64,000 nucleotides of DNA from Agathobacter rectalis ATCC 33656 (GTDB taxonomy: Bacteria > Bacillota > Clostridia > Lachnospirales > Lachnospiraceae), in NCBI RefSeq assembly GCF_000020605.1, contig NC_012781.1:930001-994000 (forward strand). The letters are read 5' to 3'. Below, piece by piece: positions 39,396-48,874 of this stretch. Every line of letters starts with the position of its first letter. The first letter of the stretch is position 1. A program made the position numbers and the translations under genes. The notes below the pieces were generated by a model, which did no database searches, had not been told where the DNA came from, and was given only the letters and a program-made list of their open reading frames with translations.

Positions 39396-41256
39396 TGTCG
39401 AAAATATAACAAAGTCATATACTGGAAGGAAGCTTTTTTCTAAAGCTTCCTTTTATGTGCAGGAAAACGAAAAAATCGGTATCATCGGTATAAATGGTAC
39501 AGGAAAGTCTACACTTTTAAAGATTGTGGCTGGTGATGAAGAGCCGGATGAGGGAACTGTCACTACAGCGAATCATATAGTGATAAACTATCTGCCGCAG
39601 AATCCGGAGTTTGACCCGGACGAGACAGCTCTTGAGCATGTGATGAGCCGTGTGGTTACCTCGCAGCTGGATGAGGACATGCGCTGGAGTATAGAAAGTG
39701 ATGCAAAGTCACTTCTTATGAAGCTTGATATCACAGATATGGCGCAAAAGACCGGTGAGCTCTCAGGAGGGCAGAGAAAGAGGCTTGCGCTTGCAACAGT
39801 CGTACTTAAGCCGTGTGATGTGCTTATATTGGACGAGCCGACCAACCACTTAGACTACGAGATGGTGGAGTGGCTTGAGGATTATCTGCGCCGTTTCAGG
39901 GGTGCAATCATCATGATTACGCATGACCGCTATTTTCTAGACAGTGTCTGCAACAGAATCGTGGAGGTGGACAAGGGACAGACCTACAGCTATGATACAA
40001 ACTACTCGGGCTTTCTTGAGCTTAAGGCAGCCAGAGAGGAGAGTGAGAGGGCAAGTGAGCGCAAGCGCCAGTCCATCCTTAGAAAAGAAATAGAGTGGAT
40101 GCAGCGCGGCGCAAGAGCTCGTTCCACAAAGCAGAAGGCACACATCCAAAGATATGAGGCTTTACGCGATCAGAAAGGTCCACAGACAGACGCAAGGGTT
40201 GAGCTTTCATCGGTTTCATCGCGTATGGGAAGGACAACAATAGAGCTTCATGATATTTCAAAGGCGTACGGAGATATCGTCTGTGTAAAGAATTTTACGT
40301 ATATTTTCCTGAAAAATGATCGTATCGGTTTTGTAGGCAAAAACGGCTGTGGAAAGTCCACACTCATGAAGATAATCGCCGGTTTTATCGAGCCTGATTC
40401 AGGTGAGGTAGAGATAGGACAGACGATAAAGATAGGATATTTCGGTCAGGAAGTGGATATAGAGCCTGAGCTTCGAGTGATAGACTATGTGAAAGAAGCT
40501 GCAGAGTTTGTGCGCACGGCAGACGGACTTGTGTCAGCATCTGCCATGCTCGAGCGGTTTTTATTCCCACCGGAGCAGCAGTACAGCCCGGTAGGCAAGC
40601 TCTCGGGTGGAGAAAAGAGAAGACTCTATCTGCTTCGTGTGCTGATGAGTGCACCGAATGTACTGATACTTGACGAGCCGACCAATGACCTGGATGTCGA
40701 GACACTGGCTATTTTAGAGGATTATCTGGATGGCTATGACGGAATAGTCATCACGGTATCCCATGACAGGTATTTCCTTGACAGGATTGCAAAGCGTATT
40801 TTTGCATTTGAGGGAGTCGGAAAAATCGTACAGTATGAGGGCGGATACACCGACTATATGAATAAACGTCCACAGCCTGCATCAGGAAAAACCGTATCGG
40901 AAAATGCATCATCCACAGGAGCATCCGCTTCAGGAGCACAGGGAAATACTGCATCAGATGGTACAGACTCAAAAGAAGCCCGGAAGAAGAAATCCATGGA
41001 AACCTGGGGGCATGAGAAAAAGCTCAAATTTACCTACAAAGAGCAAAAAGAGTACGAGACGATAGAGGCTGACATAGAAAAGCTGGAAAACAGGCTTTCT
41101 GAGATAGATGATGAGATGGTAAAGAATGCCACTAACTTTGGTAAGTTAAACGAACTTACAAAGGAAAAGGAAGACCTCGAGGGGCAGCTGATGGAGAAAA
41201 TGGAGCGTTGGGAGTATCTTGAGGATCTGGCGCAGAAAATTGCAAATTTGACATAG
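39382..41256 (+). CDS. ABC-F family ATPase (YdiF-like)
   Basis: 624 residues from the ATG at 39382, inside the end of the previous gene; the longer reading from 39295 is an overlap artefact. Two ABC domains: Walker A GINGTGKST and GKNGCGKST, signatures LSGGQRKR and LSGGEKRR, Walker B LILDEPTNHLD and LILDEPTNDLD. Between them is the ABC-F linker. A Ser/Ala-rich stretch and a C-terminal coiled coil follow. No membrane domain. ABC-F proteins act on the ribosome as translation factors or antibiotic protection proteins; resistance is not implied. Confidence 0.94.
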   Translation: MNIINVENITKSYTGRKLFSKASFYVQENEKIGIIGINGTGKSTLLKIVAGDEEPDEGTVTTANHIVINYLPQNPEFDPDETALEHVMSRVVTSQLDEDMRWSIESDAKSLLMKLDITDMAQKTGELSGGQRKRLALATVVLKPCDVLILDEPTNHLDYEMVEWLEDYLRRFRGAIIMITHDRYFLDSVCNRIVEVDKGQTYSYDTNYSGFLELKAAREESERASERKRQSILRKEIEWMQRGARARSTKQKAHIQRYEALRDQKGPQTDARVELSSVSSRMGRTTIELHDISKAYGDIVCVKNFTYIFLKNDRIGFVGKNGCGKSTLMKIIAGFIEPDSGEVEIGQTIKIGYFGQEVDIEPELRVIDYVKEAAEFVRTADGLVSASAMLERFLFPPEQQYSPVGKLSGGEKRRLYLLRVLMSAPNVLILDEPTNDLDVETLAILEDYLDGYDGIVITVSHDRYFLDRIAKRIFAFEGVGKIVQYEGGYTDYMNKRPQPASGKTVSENASSTGASASGAQGNTASDGTDSKEARKKKSMETWGHEKKLKFTYKEQKEYETIEADIEKLENRLSEIDDEMVKNATNFGKLNELTKEKEDLEGQLMEKMERWEYLEDLAQKIANLT

Positions 41257-41266
41257 TTCAAGTAAT

Positions 41267-41710
41267 TCATTTTTTCTTAGGCTTCAACAGATTAAACAAA
41301 CTCTGCGGTATGCCAAACCCGAATATGATACCGAGCACGATGGCACCCGCCACCTCAAAGGTTTCAATACCCTTTGAGGAGGAAAGTGCCCTGTCATTCG
41401 TAAAAAGATAATATGCCGTGTAAAAAATTCCTGCTCCGGGCACAAGAGGAAAGATACCGGAAAGCAGATAAACTGTCACAGGCATAGAGCGTGCCGCAGC
41501 AAAAATGCGCGCCATTATCGTAAGGCACAGTGTCGCGATAAGCGATGGAAACACAACACCCATATCAAATTGAACCATTATATAGTAGATGATCCATCCA
41601 AGCGCTCCTGTAAAACCGCAGTAAAACAGCTCCTTTTTTGGAGCGGAAAAAATAACTGCAAATGATAATGTGGCAAAGAGAGCCACAATAAATTGTATTA
41701 TAAACTCCAT
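41267..41710 (-). CDS. threonine/serine exporter small subunit (ThrE_2, DUF3815)
   Basis: 147 residues with four or five membrane helices, including FPLVPGAGIFYTAYYLFTND, typical of the ThrE C-terminal half encoded as a separate gene. GGAGGG lies upstream of the ATG. It follows the large subunit by 3 bp on the minus strand, so both halves are made together. It is convergent with the ABC-F gene, with only 10 bp between the stops. Confidence 0.9.
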   Translation of the reverse strand: MEFIIQFIVALFATLSFAVIFSAPKKELFYCGFTGALGWIIYYIMVQFDMGVVFPSLIATLCLTIMARIFAAARSMPVTVYLLSGIFPLVPGAGIFYTAYYLFTNDRALSSSKGIETFEVAGAIVLGIIFGFGIPQSLFNLLKPKKK

Positions 41711-41713
41711 AGC

Positions 41714-42481
41714 TTAAATCCCTCCAATATATTTCATCACAACAAATGGCAGACATGCTCCCACAGCAACACACACGGCTGTGATCAGTGCATCGAGCAG
41801 ATGTATCGTACCGGACAGATAATCCCCGTTATAGATATCCCTGATAGATGTTGTAAATGCTATTCCCGGAACAAGCGGCATGATAGCTCCTATAATGATT
41901 TTATCAGATAAAAGAGAAAGCCCTGTAAGTGTACTTGCGGTGGCAAGCAGTGTCACAAAAAGACTGGCAAGAATATTGGTTATAATCCTTGTGAACTTAT
42001 ATTTTTTAAGACCAAACAAAAGCACCTGCTCCAGTGAGCCTATAACAAATGCAAAAACAAAGTCAAGCCAGTTTCCGCCAAAAAGATAGCAAAAGCAGGC
42101 ACTTCCGAGTCCACAGAAGAAAATCTGTGCGCTTTTTTTGTAATTAGAGATATTTTTGCACTGCTCAAGCCTGTCCCATGAGTCAATCAGGGAGATTTTC
42201 TGGTCACATATGTCCCTTGCGAGCTGGTTTAACGCACTGATCTTTGCCAGATTGACAGCACCAAGCGGTACGTGGCGCACGATGCTGCAGGCATCCTCCT
42301 TGTTCTCATTTGCACTTGCAAATATTCCGTTTGACAGCACATATACGTCAAATTCTTCCACCTCATATGAACTTAGTATATGAACCACAGTGTCTTCCAC
42401 TCTGTAGATTTCTGCACCGTTTCTGAGCATACAGTCGCCAATTTCCACGGCGAGAGTCAGTATTTCCTTAGTGTATGCCAT
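41714..42481 (-). CDS. threonine/serine exporter large subunit (ThrE, DUF1212)
   Basis: 255 residues. The N-terminal cytoplasmic half has the family block CMLRNGAEIYRVEDTVVHI, and the C-terminal half has about five helices with GAIMPLVPGIAFTTSIRDIYNGDYLSG. It works with the adjacent small subunit to export threonine or serine; the actual substrate here is inferred from family. GAGGT lies upstream of the ATG on the minus strand. Confidence 0.92.
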   Translation of the reverse strand: MAYTKEILTLAVEIGDCMLRNGAEIYRVEDTVVHILSSYEVEEFDVYVLSNGIFASANENKEDACSIVRHVPLGAVNLAKISALNQLARDICDQKISLIDSWDRLEQCKNISNYKKSAQIFFCGLGSACFCYLFGGNWLDFVFAFVIGSLEQVLLFGLKKYKFTRIITNILASLFVTLLATASTLTGLSLLSDKIIIGAIMPLVPGIAFTTSIRDIYNGDYLSGTIHLLDALITAVCVAVGACLPFVVMKYIGGI

Positions 42482-42541
42482 TTGTTACCTCACTTTATAA
42501 ATTGATAATAGTATACAATAAATATGAATTATTACGATATT

Positions 42542-42826
42542 TTACAGACCAAATAAGTCACTATGTGTACCTGTGCGTGCAAGTGTTAGTACTAAAACTT
42601 CGTTGTCAAAATAGTACACAAGTAGCCAATCAGGTTGTATATGGCATTCTCTGTGACCACTCCAGTTGCCGGAGAGAGGATGGTCCTTATATTTAGTATC
42701 AAGGATTTCTCCATTTGCAATTTTTGAAACAATATCTTTTAAAAGAGTGATATCAAGACCACGACGTTTTGCTAGTTTATAATCTTTTTTAAATTGTGTT
42801 GTGTATTTAATTTCATATTTACTCAT
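42542..42826 (-). CDS. YafQ/RelE-family mRNA interferase toxin
   Basis: 94 residues starting SKYEIKYTTQFKKDYKLAKRRG, with SGNWSGHRECHIQPDWLLVYYF and VLTLARTGTHSDLF, which are the core strands of the YafQ branch of the RelE superfamily. Candidate catalytic histidines are in HPLSGNW, GHREC and GTHSDLF. It cleaves mRNA on the ribosome when freed from its antitoxin. Its start overlaps the antitoxin stop by 4 bp, so translation is coupled. Confidence 0.94.
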   Translation of the reverse strand: MSKYEIKYTTQFKKDYKLAKRRGLDITLLKDIVSKIANGEILDTKYKDHPLSGNWSGHRECHIQPDWLLVYYFDNEVLVLTLARTGTHSDLFGL

Positions 42827-43104
42827 ACATCAAGGTCTGCAAAAAGCTCATCCACATTTTTATAACCATCAATAGTTGAGTCTTTTGCAATCCTTTCTGC
42901 CTCAAGCATAGCTGAAACTGTCTCTTTGTTTGGAGAACCTTCTGTTATTTTAAATGGGATACCTCGTTCTCGTAAAGATTGACGAACAAAAATGTTGAAT
43001 GCAGTGCTGATATTCATACCTAATTCTTCATATAAGGCTTCAGCAGCAGCTTTTAAATTGCTATCCATGCGAATGCTGATATTACTTGTTGTTGTTTTAG
43101 CCAT
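42823..43104 (-). CDS. RelB/DinJ-family antitoxin
   Basis: 93 residues. The N-terminal ribbon-helix-helix reads SNISIRMDSNLKAAAEALYEELGMNISTAFNIFVRQ, the standard RelB/DinJ form. The C-terminal tail wraps the toxin. GGGAGG lies 8 nt upstream of the ATG. It is the first gene of the pair and represses its own promoter in known relatives. Confidence 0.95.
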   Translation of the reverse strand: MAKTTTSNISIRMDSNLKAAAEALYEELGMNISTAFNIFVRQSLRERGIPFKITEGSPNKETVSAMLEAERIAKDSTIDGYKNVDELFADLDV

Positions 43105-43136
43105 GATAAAGTTCCTCCCTTAGATTATTTATATTT

Positions 43137-43181
43137 ATTATATGATGTTTGCACGAAAAAAACAATATATCGCACGAAAAA
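43137..43181 (-). promoter_or_regulatory. toxin-antitoxin promoter with paired operator repeats
   Basis: On the minus strand, TTGTTT (plus 43160-43165) and TATAAT (plus 43137-43142) are 17 bp apart. Two identical copies of GCACGAAAAA (plus 43151-43160 and 43172-43181) are spaced 21 bp, two helical turns, and straddle the -35. They are probable antitoxin binding sites. Confidence 0.7.
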
Positions 43182-43273
43182 TATTAATTTAATTACATGC
43201 GTGTATTTTGTGTATAAAATCAAAATAAATGGAAATTATATACATATGAATATTAATCGAAGGGAGCATGAAG

Positions 43274-43903
43274 ATGCCGGAGCATACTGATACCCCAAAA
43301 GAAAAAATTCTCGTGTATATACGCGCAGAAAAGCAGAAAACACTTCACCGCAGGCAGGTCTGCATCAATGACATAGCAAGTGTGTATTGTAAATATTCAC
43401 GCTATGAGGGACAGATAAAGGGAATAATCGTGGATAAGATACGCGGTAAAAAGAGCGTGATATCTGTAATGAAAATAATAGAGCAAATCACGGAAATCTA
43501 TGATGATGCACAGGTTATAAGCATTGGTGAGCCGGAGGTACTTGTAGAGTATGACGACAACAGCAAAAATAAGATTCTTGAAGCACTAAAGGTTGCAGCG
43601 GTGTGTATACTTATATTTTTTGGTTCAGCTTTTACAATCATGGCTTTCAATAATGATATTTCGATATCAGGTGTGTTTGAACATTTCTACAAGCAGATAA
43701 TGGGAGTGGAAAAGCCACAGGTATCGGTGCTTGAGGTGTTTTACTGCATTGGTCTGGCGGTCGGAATCATACTGTTTTTTAATCATATCGGAAAGCGTAA
43801 GCTATCCGACGATGTCACACCGATTCAGGTGGAGATGGATAAGCATAATAAAGATACGTGGAACACAATAATAGACAAGGTAAAGGAAAAGCAGGATGTT
43901 TGA
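43274..43903 (+). CDS. spoVAA: stage V sporulation protein AA
   Basis: 209 residues from the ATG at 43274, 7 nt after AGGGAG; the ATG at 43268 is too close to that site. The N-terminal soluble domain (about 5-95, KILVYIRAEKQKTLHRRQVCINDIASVYC) and two membrane helices (about 108-128 and 160-178) match SpoVAA. The protein is part of the forespore membrane machinery for dipicolinic acid uptake. The following gene is spoVAB, overlapping by 8 bp. The rest of the usual spoVA operon is not here. Confidence 0.88.
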   Translation: MPEHTDTPKEKILVYIRAEKQKTLHRRQVCINDIASVYCKYSRYEGQIKGIIVDKIRGKKSVISVMKIIEQITEIYDDAQVISIGEPEVLVEYDDNSKNKILEALKVAAVCILIFFGSAFTIMAFNNDISISGVFEHFYKQIMGVEKPQVSVLEVFYCIGLAVGIILFFNHIGKRKLSDDVTPIQVEMDKHNKDTWNTIIDKVKEKQDV

Positions 43904-44372
43904 ATATATATTGCGTGAAATATTTTTGTCAGTGATAGCGTTTTTAGCAGGGGCAGGAGTGTCAGCCGGTGTATTTGCATTCGTGCTCGTGATAGGAGTG
44001 GTGCCGCGCATACTTCGGTGCAGCAGGATAGAAAATATAATACTTATAGAAAATGTCATGATATGTGGTGTGGTGGCAGGTAATATATCATCAGTGCTTG
44101 ATACGGCATATAATCTGGGCTTTGCAAATATGCCCAAAGTACCTGTAAGCAATATCTGTGGGAATATAATTATTGCAATATATGGATTGTGTGTCGGCAT
44201 ATTTGTCGGCTGTATTGCAGTTGCACTCGCAGAAATACTGCACACATTCCCTATTATATATAAGCGCATGAAGCTTCGCGCCGGTCTTGGGATTATAGTG
44301 ATTTCTATGGCTATTGGAAAGGCACTGGGAGCACTTTATTATTTCCTGACGGGATTTGTTGCCACTTCATAG
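43896..44372 (+). CDS. spoVAB: stage V sporulation protein AB
   Basis: 158 residues with about four membrane helices (FLSVIAFLAGAGVSAGVFAFV onward) and the RILRCSRIENIILIENVMICGVVAGN stretch seen in SpoVAB. It overlaps spoVAA and is presumably its partner in the forespore inner membrane. The gene after it is a small unknown with its own promoter, so spoVAA-spoVAB form a two-gene unit. Confidence 0.88.
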   Translation: MFEYILREIFLSVIAFLAGAGVSAGVFAFVLVIGVVPRILRCSRIENIILIENVMICGVVAGNISSVLDTAYNLGFANMPKVPVSNICGNIIIAIYGLCVGIFVGCIAVALAEILHTFPIIYKRMKLRAGLGIIVISMAIGKALGALYYFLTGFVATS

Positions 44373-44412
44373 GACTCTCTTAAGTTATCTTTAGCTATAT
44401 CATGTTATACTC

Positions 44413-44818
<406 letters not shown>

Positions 44819-44871
44819 CAGCATCCTTTAGAGAAGAAATAAAGACATGGGAAGAACATCACCAGCAGTCT

Positions 44872-44908
44872 AAATGCCGCCGTAGAGCTTGCTCTGCGGC
44901 GGCATTTT
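44872..44908. terminator. bidirectional terminator
   Basis: AAATGCCGCCG (44872-44882) with AGAG pairs across a CTTG loop with CTCT and CGGCGGCATTT. T residues lie at both outer ends, so it can serve the small gene on the plus strand and the GH94 gene on the minus strand. Confidence 0.9.
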
Positions 44909-44956
44909 CGTATTCCGGGTCATATTTGAAGCAGTATAGAGGCCTGTCTGGTATCT

Positions 44957-47410
44957 CTAACCCATTGTAACCTCGACTGTAACATCGTGTCCGGTTCCGT
45001 TAATAGCCGGAATCATATTGCCATCAATAGTAGCGCCATCCACGATGAGCTTTGTCACACCCTTTTGTACGTGGGCAGGATTTCTGACCGTAATGTGGTA
45101 AGTATTGCCACGGAACTTACGCTTAGCTGTAAAGCCGTCCATAGTGTCAGGAATACAAGGATCTATGATGAGACCATCATAGTCAGGACGTATACCGAGG
45201 ATGTACTGTGAGACATCAAGGAAGGTCCATGCAGCAGTCCCTGTCAGCCAGCTGTTCTTTGCTTCACCAAAGTTAGGCGCGTCTTTTCCGGCAATCATCT
45301 GGCTGTATACATAAGGCTCGGTGCGATGAATCTCGCTGATATCCTCAATGTATGCAGGACAGGTTCGGGTGTATACCTGCCATGCTCTGTTTCCACGGCC
45401 GATAACAGTCTCAGCTATAGAAATCCAAGGATTGTTGTGGCAGAAGATGCCGGCATTCTCCTTGTATCCCGGTGGATAAGAAGAGATTTCACCAAGCTCC
45501 ACATGATATCTGTGGTAAGGCGGCTGCAAGAGCACGATGCCATATTTAGTATCAAGATATTTCTCAACAGACTGCATTGCCTTAAGGCAGAGTCCTTCAT
45601 CCTTTCCGATTTCAGCGATAACACAAAAGCCCTGTGGCTCAATAAAGATTTTTCCATCCTCACATTCCTTGGAACCAATCTTGTGCTTATAGTGGTCGTA
45701 AGCACGAAGATACCACTCGCCATCCCAGCCGGCATCCATGACGGTCTTTTCCATCTGTTCAATAGCCTTTTGGGCTGTATCAGCCTCGTCGCAAAGTCCC
45801 TTGTGTCTGCAGATTTTTACATAGTCTTTTCCATATTTTACAAACATGCCTGCGATAAAAACAGATTCGGCATTAGGTCCTTCAGATGGTCCAAAGGTCT
45901 GGAAGGACTCACCAGGCTCCTCGGAGAAGCAGTTTAAGTTCAGACAATCGTTCCAGTCAGCACGTCCAATCTGTGGCAGACCATGAGGTCCGAGATGATT
46001 GATTGTATAGTTGAAGGAGCGGCGCAGATGCTCCATAAAGTCAGTTGCCTTTGAAGGATCGCTGTCATATGGTGTTGACTCGTCAAGAATAGAGTAGTCG
46101 CCTGTCTCCTTGATGTAAGCAGCGGCAGCAGCGATAAGCCACAGAGGGTCATCGTTGAAGCCTGAGCCTATGTCGGCATTGCCCTTTTTGGTGAGAGGCT
46201 GGTACTGGTGGTAAGCAGAGCCATCCTCAAACTGTGTGGCTGCAATGTCGAGTATTCTCTCCCTGGCTCTGTCAGGAATCAGATGCACGAAGCCAAGCAG
46301 ATCCTGACAGGAATCCCTAAAGCCCATGCCTCGTCCGATGCCTGATTCAAAATAAGAAGCAGAGCGGCTCATGTTAAAGGTAACCATGCACTGATACTGA
46401 TGCCATACATTTACCATGCGGTCAAGCTTTTCCTCCGATGAAGAGATACTAAAGTGACCAAGCAGCTTATCCCAGTAAGCCTTAAGCTCTGCTAAAGCAG
46501 CGTCGGCTTTTTCGGTGGTGTCAAATCTTGCAAGGAGTGCATCGGCAGGAGCTCGGTTTATGATTCCATCCTCAGCGCGTCCAACCCATTTTTCGTTCAC
46601 AGGGTTTTCTACATATCCAAGTACAAATATATATGTTTTTTCTTCGCCCGGCTCAAGAGCTACCTTCAGGTGATGAGAGCCGACAGGAGCCCAGCCGCTT
46701 GCAACAGAGTTCTTAGACTGATCATTTACTACAACGGAAGGCGCGCTGTTTTCGCCGTAGGCACCTAAGAATGAATCCCTGTCTGTGTCAAATCCGTCAA
46801 CAGAGGCATTTACAGCATATACAGCATAGTGATTGCGGCGTTCTCTGTATTCTGTCTTGTGGAAGAGCTGAGAGCCACCGACGTGAATCTCAACCTCTCC
46901 GGTAGAGAAGTTACGCTGGAAGTTGGTCATGTCATCCATGGCATTCCACAGACAGAACTCTACATATGAGAAAACCGAAAAGTCTTTTTTCTTATCAGAT
47001 GTGTTTTTTAATGTGAGCTTATTGATCTCGCAGGTAGAGCCCATAGGAACAAAGTCGGTAAGCTGAGCCATTAAGCCGTTTTTTACTCCTGTGAAAACAG
47101 AATAGCCCATGCCATGACGGCATTCGTATGAGTCAAGCTCGGTCTTAGAAGGCATCCAGCCCGGATTCCAGATTGTGTCGCCATCCTTTATATAGTAGTA
47201 GTGTCCGTTGCTGTCGTATGGCACGTTGTTGTAGCGGTATCTGGTGAGACGCAGAAGCTTTGCATCCTTATAGAAGCTGTAGCCACCGCAGGTATTTGAT
47301 ACCAGAGAAAAGAAATTCTCACATCCGAGGTAGTTGATCCATGGTAACGGAGTCCTTGGAGAGGTGATGACGTACTCTTTGTTTTGATCATCGAAGTGTC
47401 CAAATTTCAT
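44957..47410 (-). CDS. GH94 cellobiose phosphorylase
   Basis: 817 residues from the ATG at 47410 (GGAGA 9 nt upstream), the length of cellobiose phosphorylases; a longer frame to 47497 is non-coding leader. The N-terminal beta-sandwich starts [28 protein letters not shown]. The helical barrel contains [24 protein letters not shown] and the catalytic RADWNDCLN block (DWND at 485-488). It phosphorolyses cellobiose to glucose 1-phosphate and glucose in the cytoplasm. It is divergent from a LacI regulator and close to an ABC importer, which together form a cellobiose/cellodextrin locus. Cellodextrin phosphorylase is less likely from the length. Confidence 0.93.
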   Translation of the reverse strand: MKFGHFDDQNKEYVITSPRTPLPWINYLGCENFFSLVSNTCGGYSFYKDAKLLRLTRYRYNNVPYDSNGHYYYIKDGDTIWNPGWMPSKTELDSYECRHGMGYSVFTGVKNGLMAQLTDFVPMGSTCEINKLTLKNTSDKKKDFSVFSYVEFCLWNAMDDMTNFQRNFSTGEVEIHVGGSQLFHKTEYRERRNHYAVYAVNASVDGFDTDRDSFLGAYGENSAPSVVVNDQSKNSVASGWAPVGSHHLKVALEPGEEKTYIFVLGYVENPVNEKWVGRAEDGIINRAPADALLARFDTTEKADAALAELKAYWDKLLGHFSISSSEEKLDRMVNVWHQYQCMVTFNMSRSASYFESGIGRGMGFRDSCQDLLGFVHLIPDRARERILDIAATQFEDGSAYHQYQPLTKKGNADIGSGFNDDPLWLIAAAAAYIKETGDYSILDESTPYDSDPSKATDFMEHLRRSFNYTINHLGPHGLPQIGRADWNDCLNLNCFSEEPGESFQTFGPSEGPNAESVFIAGMFVKYGKDYVKICRHKGLCDEADTAQKAIEQMEKTVMDAGWDGEWYLRAYDHYKHKIGSKECEDGKIFIEPQGFCVIAEIGKDEGLCLKAMQSVEKYLDTKYGIVLLQPPYHRYHVELGEISSYPPGYKENAGIFCHNNPWISIAETVIGRGNRAWQVYTRTCPAYIEDISEIHRTEPYVYSQMIAGKDAPNFGEAKNSWLTGTAAWTFLDVSQYILGIRPDYDGLIIDPCIPDTMDGFTAKRKFRGNTYHITVRNPAHVQKGVTKLIVDGATIDGNMIPAINGTGHDVTVEVTMG

Positions 47411-47439
47411 ATATAAAATCTCCTTTTTTATTAAATATA

Positions 47440-47454
47440 CGCAAACGTTTAAGC
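47440..47454. promoter_or_regulatory. LacI-family operator candidate in the GH94 leader
   Basis: CGCAAACGTTTAAGC contains the perfect palindrome AAACGTTT and lies just downstream of the predicted GH94 start of transcription. It matches the site at 47754-47768 in 12 of 15 positions. A CcpA site is an alternative reading. Confidence 0.55.
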
Positions 47455-47468
47455 TGTTTATATATAGA

Positions 47469-47497
47469 AGTATATAATGCGAATATCTAAAAATCAA
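47469..47497 (-). promoter_or_regulatory. promoter of the GH94 gene
   Basis: Minus-strand TTGATT (plus 47492-47497), 17-bp spacer, TATACT (plus 47469-47474). Confidence 0.6.
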
Positions 47498-47718
47498 GCA
47501 TAAAACAATAAAAAATAATGCTTTTATGACATATATACAAAGAAAACTGCATATTATAGTTAAAAATGCTGATGAGATAATATCGCTTAAGTAATTATAA
47601 TTGTATAATAATTAAGATCAAAGGCGTAATAGTTTTAAATACATAACATAACACTATACAAAATGCATAATAAAAGATAATAAAAAGTGTTAAAAATGTT
47701 GAAAATGTAAATTAGGGG

Positions 47719-47746
47719 TTGCAATAATAATGAATTGTGGTATAGT
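47719..47746 (+). promoter_or_regulatory. promoter of the LacI regulator gene
   Basis: TTGCAA (47719-47724), 16-bp spacer, TATAGT (47741-47746). The remaining intergenic space from about 47500 is AT-rich with no gene. Confidence 0.65.
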
Positions 47747-47753
47747 GAAGATA

Positions 47754-47768
47754 CGAAAACGATTAAGA
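47754..47768. promoter_or_regulatory. LacI-family operator candidate at the regulator's own promoter
   Basis: CGAAAACGATTAAGA sits at the expected transcription start and resembles the GH94 leader site, suggesting autoregulation. Confidence 0.5.
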
Positions 47769-47793
47769 AACCAATTCGAAATGAGGAAACGAT

Positions 47794-48804
47794 ATGGTAT
47801 CACTGAAAGACATAGCACAAAGATGTGGTGTTTCGACAGCGACAGTAAGCAAGGCATTACATGACCAGAAGGATATTGGCGCTGAGACCAAAAACAGAAT
47901 AAAGAAGATAGCTAAGGAAATGGGATATCTTCCTAATGCTGCGGCCAGAGTTCTTAAGACAAACGAGTCGAACAACATCGGAGTACTGTATTTCGATGAG
48001 GCGGCGATGGGGCTTACGCATGAGTATTTTGCCGGAGTGCTAAACGGAATCAAGGCACAGGCTGAGATGCTTGGATATGATATTACATTTATCAATACAA
48101 GTCCGGTCGGAAAAAAATTATCATACCTGGAGCACTGTAAGTACAGAAATTTCGATGGAGTCGTAATCGTATGTGCAAGGTTTCAGGACAATGAGGTGCA
48201 GGAACTGATGAGCAGCGACATACCGGTGGTCACAATTGACTACGTACACTATAGCTGTTCGGCAGTAAGTTCCAACAATGTAAAGTGTATGGGCGAGCTG
48301 CTTGATTACATAATAAGCATGGGACATAAGAAAATCGCTTACATACATGGACAGGATTTTTCGAGTGTTACACGTGACAGGCTGGCAGCATATTACAGGG
48401 CACTTGAGAAGCATGGAATAGATATTCCTGAGGAGTATGTCAGGGAAGCAAGGTATCTGGAAACAGAGGATGTTGCAAATCAGACAGAATATTTACTCGA
48501 TTTACCTGACAAACCTACATGTATCATCTATCCGGATGACACGGCGGCAATCGGAGGCATCAATGTTATAAGAAGCAGAGGGCTTAGGATTCCGGAGGAT
48601 ATATCAATAGCAGGATACGATGGTACAAGAGTTTCACAGATGCTAAGCCCGAAGCTCACCACTATCAGACAGGACACTGACAAGATAGGCAGGGAGGCAG
48701 CGGACAGGTTGATAAGCATCATTAAAAAGCCTAAAACAGCACTTGTGGAGAGAGCTGTTGTTGAAGGAATTTTGCTGGAGGGGGAATCCGTAGGCAGAAT
48801 TTAA
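47794..48804 (+). CDS. LacI-family transcriptional regulator
   Basis: 336 residues. HTH at the N-terminus (SLKDIAQRCGVSTATVSKALHD) with the hinge helix LPNAAARVLKTN, then a periplasmic-binding-protein-like sensor domain (about 60-335) with FDGVVIVCARF, KKIAYIHGQDF and PEDISIAGYDGT. Lying between GH94 and a sugar importer, it most likely responds to cellobiose or a derivative. GAGGAA precedes the ATG. Confidence 0.95.
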   Translation: MVSLKDIAQRCGVSTATVSKALHDQKDIGAETKNRIKKIAKEMGYLPNAAARVLKTNESNNIGVLYFDEAAMGLTHEYFAGVLNGIKAQAEMLGYDITFINTSPVGKKLSYLEHCKYRNFDGVVIVCARFQDNEVQELMSSDIPVVTIDYVHYSCSAVSSNNVKCMGELLDYIISMGHKKIAYIHGQDFSSVTRDRLAAYYRALEKHGIDIPEEYVREARYLETEDVANQTEYLLDLPDKPTCIIYPDDTAAIGGINVIRSRGLRIPEDISIAGYDGTRVSQMLSPKLTTIRQDTDKIGREAADRLISIIKKPKTALVERAVVEGILLEGESVGRI

Positions 48805-48838
48805 TATATTTTACTACTTTTTTACTAACATTTACTAA

Positions 48839-48852
48839 CAGGTTTAAACCTG
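48839..48852. promoter_or_regulatory. 14-bp perfect palindrome before the binding-protein gene
   Basis: CAGGTTTAAACCTG, directly after a tandem repeat of TTTACTAACA (48821-48840). It is a possible operator; it does not match the AAACG sites. The ribosome binding site AAGGAGG follows. Confidence 0.45.
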
Positions 48853-48874
48853 AAGCGAGAAGGAGGATTTTTCT

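Noticed and set aside
39382-41256. ABC-F protein as an antibiotic resistance gene
   Set aside because: It resembles the housekeeping YdiF type and is embedded in a core-gene neighbourhood; nothing points to a resistance subtype.
45326-45937. 203-codon open frame on the plus strand inside the GH94 gene
   Set aside because: Antisense to a well-conserved enzyme; no ribosome binding site or recognisable domain.
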